NCBI RefSeq assembly: GCF_024362205.1 | Contig: NZ_CP101462.1 | Span: 2,886,001 to 2,950,000 of the forward strand | Direction: 5' to 3' | Length of the DNA stretch: 64,000 nt | DNA from: Exiguobacterium aurantiacum | Lineage (GTDB): Bacteria; Bacillota; Bacilli; Exiguobacteriales; Exiguobacteriaceae | Part shown: piece after piece, positions 1 to 10,507 of the stretch | Numbering within the stretch: position 1 is the first letter of the stretch | How the letters are laid out: every line of letters begins with the position of its first letter | Notes under the pieces: model-generated | The model's database searches: none | What the model saw: only the letters and a program-made list of their open reading frames with translations | What the model was told of the DNA's origin: nothing | Made by a program: the position numbers and the translations under genes

Positions 1-2
1 TG

Positions 3-95
3 ATGGCAGCCTGGACGGAGATACTCACGTATATGTTGATTGCCGGTGGCGTCAGTCTCGCCATCATCGTGTTGCGCAAAGTCACGAAGTCATAA
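3..95 (+). CDS. C-terminal end of a membrane protein (5' end outside window)
   Basis: The reading frame is open from the first bases and stops at TAA 93-95. The visible tail has one hydrophobic helix (residues such as MLIAGGVSLAIIVL) and a basic end, RKVTKS. An ATG at position 3 could be internal or the start of a 30-residue protein. No ribosome site can be judged because the upstream sequence is missing. Its transcript would run into the hairpin at 99-122, which the IS has separated from its T tract. The family is not recognised. Confidence 0.5.
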   Translation: MAAWTEILTYMLIAGGVSLAIIVLRKVTKS

Positions 96-98
96 GAA

Positions 99-122
99 AA
101 AGAGCGGCCGCAGCCGCTCTTT
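99..122. repeat. 24-bp target-site duplication of IS copy 1, left
   Basis: This is a perfect copy of 1818-1841. The 24 bases form a 10-bp stem (AAAGAGCGGC) with a CGCA loop. The A tract left of it (97-101) survives here, but the T tract that would complete a plus-strand terminator is now on the other side of the IS. Confidence 0.92.
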
Positions 123-123
123 C

Positions 124-158
124 AGACTGTAGACAAAACATTGTCTGCAGTCTTTTTT
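124..158 (+). terminator. Terminator-like hairpin at left end of IS copy 1
   Basis: AGACTG-T-AGACAA pairs with TTGTCT-G-CAGTCT around an AACA loop (124-153), followed by six T. The terminal inverted repeat forms part of the stem. It would stop outside transcripts entering from the left, protecting or isolating the transposase. The same structure is at 16015-16049. Confidence 0.7.
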
Positions 159-362
159 ATTTGCCCGACCGGGCACAGCTCGCTTTTCTGGGGGCAAGCA
201 GGGAGCCGCATCGCGACTTTGTCGCTGCTGGGTCTCCCTTTGCTTGCTAATCCCCTGGAAGTCTCGCGTGCCCGCAGTCGGCCCACGCATCAATCCCTCT
301 TTTCGTAACGTCGTCGCTTTTTTATAATGGGAGATATAGAAACAGTTATGGAGGCGAATCGG

Positions 363-1730
363 ATGATCAGGAAATCAACAGAATCGGAAACCAATCGGAC
401 ACAACTGGAAATGGTCACGCTCGACGAGCTTGTGCCAGCGGACCATCTGGTCCGAAAAATCGAGGCGGTGATCGACTTTGAGTTCATCTATCCGCTCGTG
501 GAGGACTTATATTCTGAGGACCGTGGCCGGCCAAGCGTCGACCCTGTCGTCCTGATCAAGATGGCCTTCCTTCAGTACCTGTTCGGTATCCGATCCATGC
601 GACAGACGATTCGTGAGATCGAGACGAACGTCGCATACCGTTGGTTTCTCGGGTTCGGGTTCACGGACAAGGTGCCACATTTCTCGACGTTCGGGAAGAA
701 CTATGTGCGTCGGTTCCAGTACACGAGCTTGTTCGACGACATCTTCTATCATATCCTTGAACAGGCTGCTGACGCAGGGTTCATCGATCGTGCCGTCCTA
801 TTCGTCGACTCGACACACGTCAAAGCGAACGCAAACAAGCGGAAGCTCGTCAAGAAGACCGTCCGGCAAGAGGTGAAGCACTATCAAGAACAACTCGATG
901 CCGAGGTCGAGCGAGACCGCGAAGAAAGTGGAAAGAAGCCCTTAGGGCCAAAAAAGAATCAGGCGGAGGAGACGAAGGAAATCAAGGTCAGCACGACAGA
1001 CCCTGAGAGTGGATATTACGTGAAGGGTGAGCGTGAGAAGCAGTTCGCTTACTCGGTCCATGCGGCGAGCGACGCCCATGGGTTCGTGCTCGGTGCTATC
1101 GTCACACCGGGTAACGTGCACGATAGTGTAGCGTTCCCCGATCTGCTCGACAAGGTCTCCGACCGCCTGATTCAACCGTTCGCCGTCGCCGCCGACTCCG
1201 CCTATAAAAATCCGGCCATTGCCAAGCTGCTGATTGACCGTGGGATCCTGCCGGTCTTCCCATACACCCGCCCGAAGGGTAAGAAGGGCGCCTTCAAGAC
1301 CAAGGATTTCATCTACGACGAGCACCATGACGTCTACATCTGCCCAAACAACGAGTTATTAACGTACAGCACGACGATGCGCGAGGGGAAACGCAAGTAC
1401 GTCTCGAATCCTGCGGTTTGTGTGAACTGCCCGCTGCTCGAGCAGTGCACGAAGAGCCAGAAGCACCAGCGGATCATCGAGCGGCACCTCTGGCAACCCT
1501 ATATGGACGAGGTCGAAGACCTCCGCCACACGGAATTGAACCGCAACATCTATGACCGTCGTAAACAGACGGTCGAGCGCGTGTTCGCGGACGCAAAAGA
1601 GAAGCATGGCATGCGTTGGACCCGTTATCGGGGACTTGAAAAAGTTTCAATGCAGGCGATGCTTACTTTTGCTGCCCTCAATCTTAAGAAGATGGCGGGC
1701 TGGGCATGGAAGAACGCCCAGCCCGCCTGA
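363..1730 (+). CDS. IS1182 family transposase (copy 1)
   Basis: A DDE transposase of 455 residues. ATG 363 is chosen because GGAGG (350-354) lies 8 nt upstream; an in-frame ATG at 327 would add 12 residues but has no ribosome site. The N-terminal part has the IS1182/IS5-like domain (motifs such as GRPSVDPVVLIKMAFLQ and NVAYRWFLGF). The catalytic residues are probably D149 (FVDSTHVKAN), D278 (AADSAYKN) and E405 (ERVFADAKEKHG). A cluster of cysteines (VCVNCPLLEQC) precedes the last motif, as in this family. The gene looks intact, so the element may still be active. Confidence 0.93.
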   Translation: MIRKSTESETNRTQLEMVTLDELVPADHLVRKIEAVIDFEFIYPLVEDLYSEDRGRPSVDPVVLIKMAFLQYLFGIRSMRQTIREIETNVAYRWFLGFGFTDKVPHFSTFGKNYVRRFQYTSLFDDIFYHILEQAADAGFIDRAVLFVDSTHVKANANKRKLVKKTVRQEVKHYQEQLDAEVERDREESGKKPLGPKKNQAEETKEIKVSTTDPESGYYVKGEREKQFAYSVHAASDAHGFVLGAIVTPGNVHDSVAFPDLLDKVSDRLIQPFAVAADSAYKNPAIAKLLIDRGILPVFPYTRPKGKKGAFKTKDFIYDEHHDVYICPNNELLTYSTTMREGKRKYVSNPAVCVNCPLLEQCTKSQKHQRIIERHLWQPYMDEVEDLRHTELNRNIYDRRKQTVERVFADAKEKHGMRWTRYRGLEKVSMQAMLTFAALNLKKMAGWAWKNAQPA

Positions 1731-1767
1731 AAAGGGGCTCGGGCAGAGCGCCTCAAGGCCCGAAAAC

Positions 1768-1808
1768 GACAAAGTCACGTTTCAGTTCGCCTGAAACGTG
1801 ACTTTGTC
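1768..1808. repeat. 18-bp perfect inverted repeat at right end of IS copy 1
   Basis: GACAAAGTCACGTTTCAG (1768-1785) is perfectly complementary to 1791-1808 around a TTCGC loop. On the minus strand it is followed by GTTTT, so it may weakly terminate transcripts entering from the right. Its outer part overlaps the terminal inverted repeat, so it could also be a transposase binding region or fold in single-stranded DNA or RNA. The same structure is at 17659-17699. Confidence 0.8.
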
Positions 1809-1817
1809 TACAATCTG

Positions 1818-5251
<3,434 letters not shown>

Positions 5252-6103
5252 TTAGGATCGTCTTTCTTTCATTAAGTTTTCGATATGAATCATCATATAC
5301 AACCGCTCATCGGTCGAGACCTCATAATTGTACTTCGTGGCGATCAGACCAGCGATTTTCTCGACACATTCGTAAGCGTCCGGATAACGCAGCTTCACCA
5401 TCTCAAACAACGTCTCGTCGCCACCCGGCTTAATCTGCTCACCTGAAGCAAGCCGTTGCACGAAATACTTCAAGTGGGTCAAAAATCGCGAGTAGGCGTA
5501 TGACTCTTCATCCAAATCGATTTGAAAATGGTACGTGATGATGGTAAGGATTGCTTGTGTGGCGCGTGTCATCTCGGTGACGAGATGCAAATTCTCACCT
5601 TTGGCGCCCGACATCGTCGCGTTGACTATATGAAGTGCGATGGCGACCGCCTCGTCTTCGTCTAACTTGACGTCGTGGCGCTCGTTGATGAGGGCGACCG
5701 CTTCTTTCCCGATGGTGAACTCGGGTCCGTAAAATCGTTTCACTTCCCAAACGAGCGGGTTCCGAATGATGATTCCATCCCGATACCGACTGAGGGCGAA
5801 ATGGATGTGATCGGCAAGGGTCACGTATAGCGAATCATGGACTGCCTTCTCAAGTCGCGTCTCCGACAACTTGACAATCTCTTTGACCGTATCCATCTCC
5901 GCCGCCGGCATCTCATTCAAAAAATGAACAAATCGCTCTTGGCTCTCTTTACTCTCGAGCGTAAAGACTTTTTCAATCCGTGCTTGATCAATCGCATCGC
6001 CCGGACGTTTTTGAAACGCAATCCCTCGTCCCATGACGACTTGTTCTTGACCGTTCGCTTGAATCGCCACGACGTTGTTGTTGAACACTTTTGAAATCTG
6101 CAT
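5252..6103 (-). CDS. licT: BglG/LicT family transcriptional antiterminator
   Basis: 283-residue RNA-binding antiterminator. The N-terminal co-antiterminator domain (about 1-55, MQISKVFNNNVVAIQ) binds RAT RNA. Two PTS regulation domains follow (about 65-170 and 175-283) with the histidines that PTS proteins phosphorylate, for example in LADHIHFALSR and HIVNATMSG. It is the first gene of the licT-bglP-bglH operon and has a RAT/terminator both before and after it, which predicts positive autoregulation. The start ATG 6103 lies 5 nt after GGAGG. It is paralogous to the GlcT-type protein at 13386. Confidence 0.93.
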   Translation of the reverse strand: MQISKVFNNNVVAIQANGQEQVVMGRGIAFQKRPGDAIDQARIEKVFTLESKESQERFVHFLNEMPAAEMDTVKEIVKLSETRLEKAVHDSLYVTLADHIHFALSRYRDGIIIRNPLVWEVKRFYGPEFTIGKEAVALINERHDVKLDEDEAVAIALHIVNATMSGAKGENLHLVTEMTRATQAILTIITYHFQIDLDEESYAYSRFLTHLKYFVQRLASGEQIKPGGDETLFEMVKLRYPDAYECVEKIAGLIATKYNYEVSTDERLYMMIHIENLMKERRS

Positions 6104-6140
6104 GGAATCAATTCACCTCCGCTCAAGTTCGAGTGAAAAG

Positions 6141-6224
6141 AAAAAAACCTAAATTCACACCGGTCCCCAAATCTGGATGATCGGCATCAATTTAGGTTTT
6201 GCCTGCTTGACCAGTAACAATCCC
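6141..6224 (-). promoter_or_regulatory. RAT antitermination site and terminator ahead of licT
   Basis: Minus strand GGGATTGTTACTGGTCAAGC followed by AGGCAAAACC (6195-6224) is close to the classical LicT RAT. It overlaps a terminator whose 11-bp stem pairs AAACCTAAATT (6189-6199) with 6145-6155 and ends in seven T. Sugar-activated LicT should allow readthrough into its own gene. Confidence 0.9.
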
Positions 6225-6251
6225 AAAGTGGATTTTTTTCTTCTCGCTATT

Positions 6252-6302
6252 AGCATACTCTCTTGAAATCTTGACGTCAACATAAAAATAAAACGCTTAC
6301 AA
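6252..6302 (-). promoter_or_regulatory. Promoter and possible cre of the licT-bglPH operon
   Basis: On the minus strand TTGACG (6275-6280) and TATGCT (6252-6257) are separated by 17 bp, a good SigA promoter spacing. TGTAAGCGTTTT just upstream (6290-6302) resembles a CcpA cre, with mismatches in its last two bases. This predicts carbon catabolite control as well as antitermination. Confidence 0.65.
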
Positions 6303-6313
6303 CGTGACCGTTT

Positions 6314-7063
6314 TTACTCGAATAGGATGCGTTGCATCCGTTCCGGCGCCGCTAAAAAATCACGCATCACACGTACGTGCTCGAGTTCGTCGAACGTCGT
6401 CGGTCGGAGTCCCGTCTCGACTTGGAGGATGTCGGCGTCAGGATACGACATGAGAATCGGCGAATGGGTGGCGATGATGAATTGACTCCCCGATTGTACG
6501 AGTTCATGCATCCGTGCGAGCATCGTTAACTGTCGCATCGGCGACAAGGCGGCCTCAGGCTCGTCCAATATATAGAGCCCGCCACCCCGGAAACGGTGGA
6601 GCATGAGCGACAGGAACGCCTCTCCGTGCGACTGCTCATGGAGCGACCGACCGCCGTAGGACGCATAGAACCGTTCCGGGTCAGGAGACGTCCGGGCAAT
6701 CTCATCCACATAGCTCGACAATTGATACGCCGTCTCGGCCCGGAGGAAAAATCCGTCCTTCGGCCGGTAAGCGCCCCGAATCGGACGAAGTGCCTCGAAC
6801 AGCGGGCTATGCGTCGATTCGGTCTCAAAGCGGAACGTCGTCGCCCCACCTTCCGGATTGAACCCGGCGGCGATAGCCATCCCTTCGACCAACGTCGATT
6901 TTCCACTCCCATTCTCGCCAACCAAGAACGTGACCGGCTTCGTCAACGTCAGTTCATCGAACCCTTCAAAAATCGGTAGCGAGAACGGATAGCCCGGTGT
7001 CTCGATGCGGTCCCGTTCCAAACGCACGCCCCGCAAAAATAAGTTTAGTCCCATTCGATCCAA
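6314..7063 (-). CDS. AAA family ATPase (ABC-type ATPase fold), stand-alone
   Basis: 249-residue soluble ATPase. Walker A is GENGSGKST (about residues 50-58), a signature-like segment is LHEQSHGEAFLSL, Walker B is GGLYILDEPEAAL, and the switch histidine is in IIATHSP. No nuclease domain or membrane segment is visible. It belongs to the small PF13304-like AAA group of unknown role. TTG 7063 is the likely start because GAGGGGG lies 7 nt upstream; ATG 7054 is the alternative. It overlaps the end of the histidine kinase gene by 19 bp, so it is probably co-transcribed with the two-component system. Confidence 0.85.
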   Translation of the reverse strand: MDRMGLNLFLRGVRLERDRIETPGYPFSLPIFEGFDELTLTKPVTFLVGENGSGKSTLVEGMAIAAGFNPEGGATTFRFETESTHSPLFEALRPIRGAYRPKDGFFLRAETAYQLSSYVDEIARTSPDPERFYASYGGRSLHEQSHGEAFLSLMLHRFRGGGLYILDEPEAALSPMRQLTMLARMHELVQSGSQFIIATHSPILMSYPDADILQVETGLRPTTFDELEHVRVMRDFLAAPERMQRILFE

Positions 7064-8322
7064 AACAGCGCCCCCTCTCCCTCTCTCGATTCGACTCCGT
7101 AAACGAGTCCTTGAGCCTCGAGCAACAGCTTGTTGATGGCCAGACCAAGTCCGTGACCGTTCGAACGGTCCCCTTTCACATACATATCCCAGATGTTGGC
7201 GCGCATCGTCTCGGCAATGCCCGGCCCTTCGTCTTCGATTTCAAGCCGTCGCTCGGAGAGCCTGATCGTGATCACACCTCCTAGTGGACTGGCGTGATAC
7301 GCGTTCTGAAGAAAGTTCGACAGCACACGCTCCATCGCCAATCGGTCCGCCTGGACGACCGCGTCCTCGACGAGTTCAAGTGTGACCGTCACTTCCTTAT
7401 GACGGAACCATTCCTCCATCCGCGAGACAGTCTCTTTGATCAATGCATCCAAACGAACGGACTCGAGCGAAAGTGTCACGTTGCCCGCGGATAGTTTGGA
7501 GTATTCGAGCATCTGACTGACGAGCCGATCGATCCGATCGACTTCCTCGGTTAAACTTCGACCCGTCGCCGCCACATCTTCTTGTTTGACGACACCGAGT
7601 TCAAGCATTTCGGCCTCGTTCCGGACAATGGCAAGCGGGGTGCGGACATCGTGCGTAATCCCTGAGATGAATGTATTTTGCATCCGTTCTTTCTCTTCGA
7701 GTGATGTGTTCATCTGACGGACCGCTTCCGTCAAATCGCCAATCTCGTCGTCGGTGACAGGCGGTAGTGTGATGTCATGCCGGCCCGACATGATGGCTGC
7801 GGTCGCCCGTTTCAGCTCGATGAGTGGGGACGTCAAACGCCGCCCCATCCAATACGTGACACCGACGGCGACGAGAAGCGCGAGCAAGAACCCGCTGCCG
7901 AGAATGACGTAAATTTGGCGAAACTGAGGGTTCGACAGCGGGACAGGTGCATACGTCACGATTTGAACATCCCCTTCTTCCCGAAGGAACGTCAATAGCC
8001 GCCCCCCGTTCACGCTGACCTCGTCCCGTTCAGACAATGCGTCCGGATCAAGTATCGGTGTCATCTGTCGACGCATCCTGCCTCCCCGTTCAAGATTGAC
8101 CGCCTCCCCGTCCTGAAACACGAGGACGTCGAGCTGTCCGGGAATGCCGCGCCCGTCCACGAGAGCCTCGTAGACGATATCCGCTTCACGCGCTAATTGG
8201 TCGTAACTCTCCGTCTCAGCGAAACGACCAATCAATAGCGACGTCAGGCCGAACGTGAGTAACGCCATGACGATGAGTGGAAGGATTGCCGTCCAGAGCA
8301 ATTTTTTCATCAAACGGCTCAT
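7045..8322 (-). CDS. Sensor histidine kinase
   Basis: 425-residue membrane kinase. TM1 is about residues 9-31, an extracellular sensor region about 32-136, TM2 about 137-159, then a HAMP linker, the phospho-acceptor H224 (ISGITHDVRTPL), and an ATPase domain with N-box (NFLQNAYHAS), G1 (IEDEGPGIAE) and GHGLGLAI. ATG 8322 overlaps the response-regulator stop (ATGA) and follows GGAGG by 7 nt, so the two are translationally coupled. The longer in-frame opening upstream lies inside the regulator gene and is not coding. The signal is unknown; the divergent secreted protein may be a target or a partner. Confidence 0.92.
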   Translation of the reverse strand: MSRLMKKLLWTAILPLIVMALLTFGLTSLLIGRFAETESYDQLAREADIVYEALVDGRGIPGQLDVLVFQDGEAVNLERGGRMRRQMTPILDPDALSERDEVSVNGGRLLTFLREEGDVQIVTYAPVPLSNPQFRQIYVILGSGFLLALLVAVGVTYWMGRRLTSPLIELKRATAAIMSGRHDITLPPVTDDEIGDLTEAVRQMNTSLEEKERMQNTFISGITHDVRTPLAIVRNEAEMLELGVVKQEDVAATGRSLTEEVDRIDRLVSQMLEYSKLSAGNVTLSLESVRLDALIKETVSRMEEWFRHKEVTVTLELVEDAVVQADRLAMERVLSNFLQNAYHASPLGGVITIRLSERRLEIEDEGPGIAETMRANIWDMYVKGDRSNGHGLGLAINKLLLEAQGLVYGVESREGEGALFWIEWD

Positions 8323-8969
8323 CGGATTTCCTCCAATCGATAACCGACGCGGTGCACCGTCTTCAATTGCCGTTTCATCGTCGGTGATTTGTCGCGCAAC
8401 TGCTTGACGTGCGTATCGACCGTCCGCGTGTCCCCGGCGAACGTATAATCCCATACCTCATCGAGTAGACGGTTCCGATCGAGCGCTTCTCCGCTATGCT
8501 TCAAGAAGAAGAGGAGCAATTCGTACTCTTTATTGGTCATCCGAATCGCTTGCCCGGCGTCGGTCACCGTCCGGGATCGTGCGTCCACCGTCATGTCGCC
8601 GAATGAAATCTCGTCCGTCTGTTTGACGAGACGTTTCAGGCGAATTTCGAGTTCTTTTAACACGATCGGTTTGACCAAATAATCGTCAGCCCCGAGCTCG
8701 AGGCCGAACACACGGTCATCCGCCTCTCCCCGTGCCGTCGCCAAGATGATGGCCGGCCGCGGTTTGAGCGTCTTTAGTTTTGGAATGAGCGTCCATCCTT
8801 CCCCGTCCGGCAGACGAACATCGAGCAGGACCGCATCGAACGGTTGCTCGAGCTGTCGTTTCGCCTCGGCGAGCGTACCGGCCACACTGACATGAAAACC
8901 CGCGTACGTTAAAAAGCGAGCGAGCCCGTCCGCTAATTTCGGTTCATCTTCGACTACGAGTACGTTCAT
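8319..8969 (-). CDS. OmpR/PhoB family response regulator
   Basis: 216 residues: a receiver domain with phospho-acceptor D50 (AVLLDVRLPDGEG) and conserved lysine in LVKP, then a winged-helix DNA-binding domain (FAGDTRTVDTHVKQLRD). ATG 8969 follows GGAGG by 8 nt. It forms an operon with the kinase and the AAA ATPase and is divergent from the secreted protein at 9112. TTGCA repeats in the shared intergenic region are candidate binding sites. It should activate or repress transcription when phosphorylated by its partner kinase. Confidence 0.93.
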   Translation of the reverse strand: MNVLVVEDEPKLADGLARFLTYAGFHVSVAGTLAEAKRQLEQPFDAVLLDVRLPDGEGWTLIPKLKTLKPRPAIILATARGEADDRVFGLELGADDYLVKPIVLKELEIRLKRLVKQTDEISFGDMTVDARSRTVTDAGQAIRMTNKEYELLLFFLKHSGEALDRNRLLDEVWDYTFAGDTRTVDTHVKQLRDKSPTMKRQLKTVHRVGYRLEEIR

Positions 8970-9033
8970 CTTTATCGCCTCCACTCTCATTATATCGCAT
9001 CGCGAAACGAACCCATCATTTCCCAAAGACAAT

Positions 9034-9049
9034 TTGCAGAAACCTTGCA
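9034..9049. promoter_or_regulatory. TTGCA direct repeats, candidate response-regulator site
   Basis: Two TTGCA elements (9034-9038 and 9045-9049) are 11 bp apart, about one helical turn, in the 142-bp gap between the response regulator and the secreted-protein gene. OmpR-family regulators commonly bind such repeats. No single sigma-A promoter stands out clearly here. Confidence 0.35.
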
Positions 9050-9111
9050 ACTCCCTCACAACTTTTGAACGTTGTCGTCCTACACTTGAAGTAGTAAAGG
9101 AGGAGATTGAC

Positions 9112-9681
9112 ATGAATTCATCTAAATTAGCCATCGCCCTGGCCGGCCTACTGGCCGTCTCAGGAACCGGCGTCTATGCCGCCACGAACGACACGACAAC
9201 GACCGACGGAACGGAAACGACGACCCAATGCGAACGCGGAGAACGCGGCGAGCGGGGCATGTTCGGTGACCGGGCAGCCGGGCAGGCCGCTTTGCTCGAG
9301 GCGCTCGGTTTGACGGAAGCCGAGGTGGAAGCAGCGCGAGAAGAAGGACAATCGCTTCCTGAACTCGCGGAAGAAACAGGGATCACCATCGAACAGTTCA
9401 TCGAGGCGATGATCACTTCTCATGAAGCGAAACTTGACGCAGCCGTCGAATCCGGCGACTTGACGCAAGATGAGGCCGACGCGATTCTTGCCGATCACGA
9501 AGAGCGTTTTGCTGACGTCACGAGTTACGATGACTTGGGCGACATGCGCGGCTTTGGCGGCGGACATCACGGTGGTGGGCATGGCCCTCATCGCGGTGGT
9601 CAATTCGGTGGACCGAACCAAGATGAGGACACACCGGCAACCGACGATAACGTAGACAATCAGAGCACCAATTCACTGTAA
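9112..9681 (+). CDS. Secreted DUF2680-like acidic protein with Gly/His tail
   Basis: 189 residues. A signal peptide (about 1-24, ending VYAA) is followed by a helical core with alternating LLEALGLTEAEVEAAREEG, ITIEQFIEAMIT and LTQDEADAIL units, resembling the DUF2680/YckD family, and a flexible tail rich in Gly and His (GGGHHGGGHGPHRGG). The tail could bind metal. ATG 9112 follows GGAGG by 8 nt; an in-frame opening back to 9034 lacks a ribosome site. It is divergent from the two-component operon and may be its target. Function is unknown. Confidence 0.75.
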   Translation: MNSSKLAIALAGLLAVSGTGVYAATNDTTTTDGTETTTQCERGERGERGMFGDRAAGQAALLEALGLTEAEVEAAREEGQSLPELAEETGITIEQFIEAMITSHEAKLDAAVESGDLTQDEADAILADHEERFADVTSYDDLGDMRGFGGGHHGGGHGPHRGGQFGGPNQDEDTPATDDNVDNQSTNSL

Positions 9682-9684
9682 GCA

Positions 9685-9711
9685 AAAAGGCAACCGCGAG
9701 GTTGCCTTTTC
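9685..9711. terminator. Bidirectional terminator
   Basis: An 11-bp stem (AAAAGGCAACC) with a GCGA loop and T tracts on both strands, between the convergent secreted-protein and ZIP-like genes. Confidence 0.9.
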
Positions 9712-10417
9712 ATATGGCCAATAACAGTAAGGCGTATCCGATGAGCCCGACAGCAAACGCACGAAAGCTGCTGTCCCGTTCTTCTGGCAACTCTTCTTTC
9801 ATGACGTTCAAGATGATTCCCCCGGCCAAGAACGCGACGATCATCGACAGCGTCACTTCATGGAGCGCTGAAAATGCGCCGACGCCCCACCCGGCAAGCA
9901 CGGCCAACGACAACCACAATCGGCCCCGTTTGTCGTACAGCTCCTGATGGTGATGTCTCAAACCTTGGTCGACCGTGATGAAGTGAATTCCTAACGCCAG
10001 AAAGTAGAGCGTCATCGCCCATGCCGTATCGAACTCACTCTCCGCGAGCACATAGCCGATGCTGAAGTTATAGACGATGAACAACGCCATATGAATCCAG
10101 AACACGCTGCCGTTGCGTCGTTTTTTCATTTGCGTGGCCAACCGTTCCAAGCCATAAAACACGGCCAGACCGAGCATGCTGACGACGAGGATATGATTCT
10201 CGATTGACGCGAACAGTCCGCTCTCGAGATGTCCTTCGAGCTCGCGTTGATATTCGTTCAGTTCAGGCAAGAGATGGAGGAACACATAGGCGACGGCGAC
10301 ACCACCGGCGAGCGACAAAAACCGGCTCCGCGGCGTCTCGCGCACGTGAATCAATTGTCCTGAGAAGTAGTGAATCAAGGCAAATCCGATAGCAAACAAC
10401 AAGCTTAACCAAAACAT
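9710..10417 (-). CDS. ZIP-like metal permease family membrane protein
   Basis: 235 residues with about eight hydrophobic segments. The histidine-containing segments (LHLLPELNEYQ, ALHEVTL, and a charged loop HHHQELYDKR) and the overall layout resemble ZIP zinc/divalent-metal transporters, but the canonical HNxxEG motif is not clear, so substrate transport is only inferred. ATG 10417 follows GGAGGTGAC. It lies on the minus strand downstream of the MutS2-like gene and shares a terminator with the convergent secreted-protein gene. Confidence 0.6.
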   Translation of the reverse strand: MFWLSLLFAIGFALIHYFSGQLIHVRETPRSRFLSLAGGVAVAYVFLHLLPELNEYQRELEGHLESGLFASIENHILVVSMLGLAVFYGLERLATQMKKRRNGSVFWIHMALFIVYNFSIGYVLAESEFDTAWAMTLYFLALGIHFITVDQGLRHHHQELYDKRGRLWLSLAVLAGWGVGAFSALHEVTLSMIVAFLAGGIILNVMKEELPEERDSSFRAFAVGLIGYALLLLAI

Positions 10418-10507
10418 CCAGTCACCTCCGACACGTTACCCGAAAGCCGAACTGTACGTGATGGCTCCCGGTCCTTGTTCCTTACCCGAGTGTCCTGCCG
10501 GATACAC

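Larger units (their letters stand above)
123..1817 (+). mobile_element. IS1182-family insertion sequence, copy 1 (1695 bp)
   Basis: The ends are CAGACTGTAGACAAA on the left and, read inward on the minus strand, CAGATTGTAGACAAA on the right: a 15-bp terminal inverted repeat with one mismatch. It carries one transposase gene and is flanked by a perfect 24-bp direct repeat (99-122 and 1818-1841) that is itself a palindrome. Both ends carry hairpins: 124-153 followed by six T, and an 18-bp stem at 1768-1808. The same element, same length and orientation, lies at 16014-17708. I compared many stretches of the two by eye and found no difference. Confidence 0.93.

Noticed and set aside
90-293. Minus-strand frame at the IS left end
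   Set aside because: It lies across the IS end and hairpins, is present in both IS copies, and shows no protein family features.
6314-7063. AAA ATPase as a phage-defence gene
   Set aside because: It stands within a two-component operon without a nuclease or other defence partner, so a defence role has no support here.
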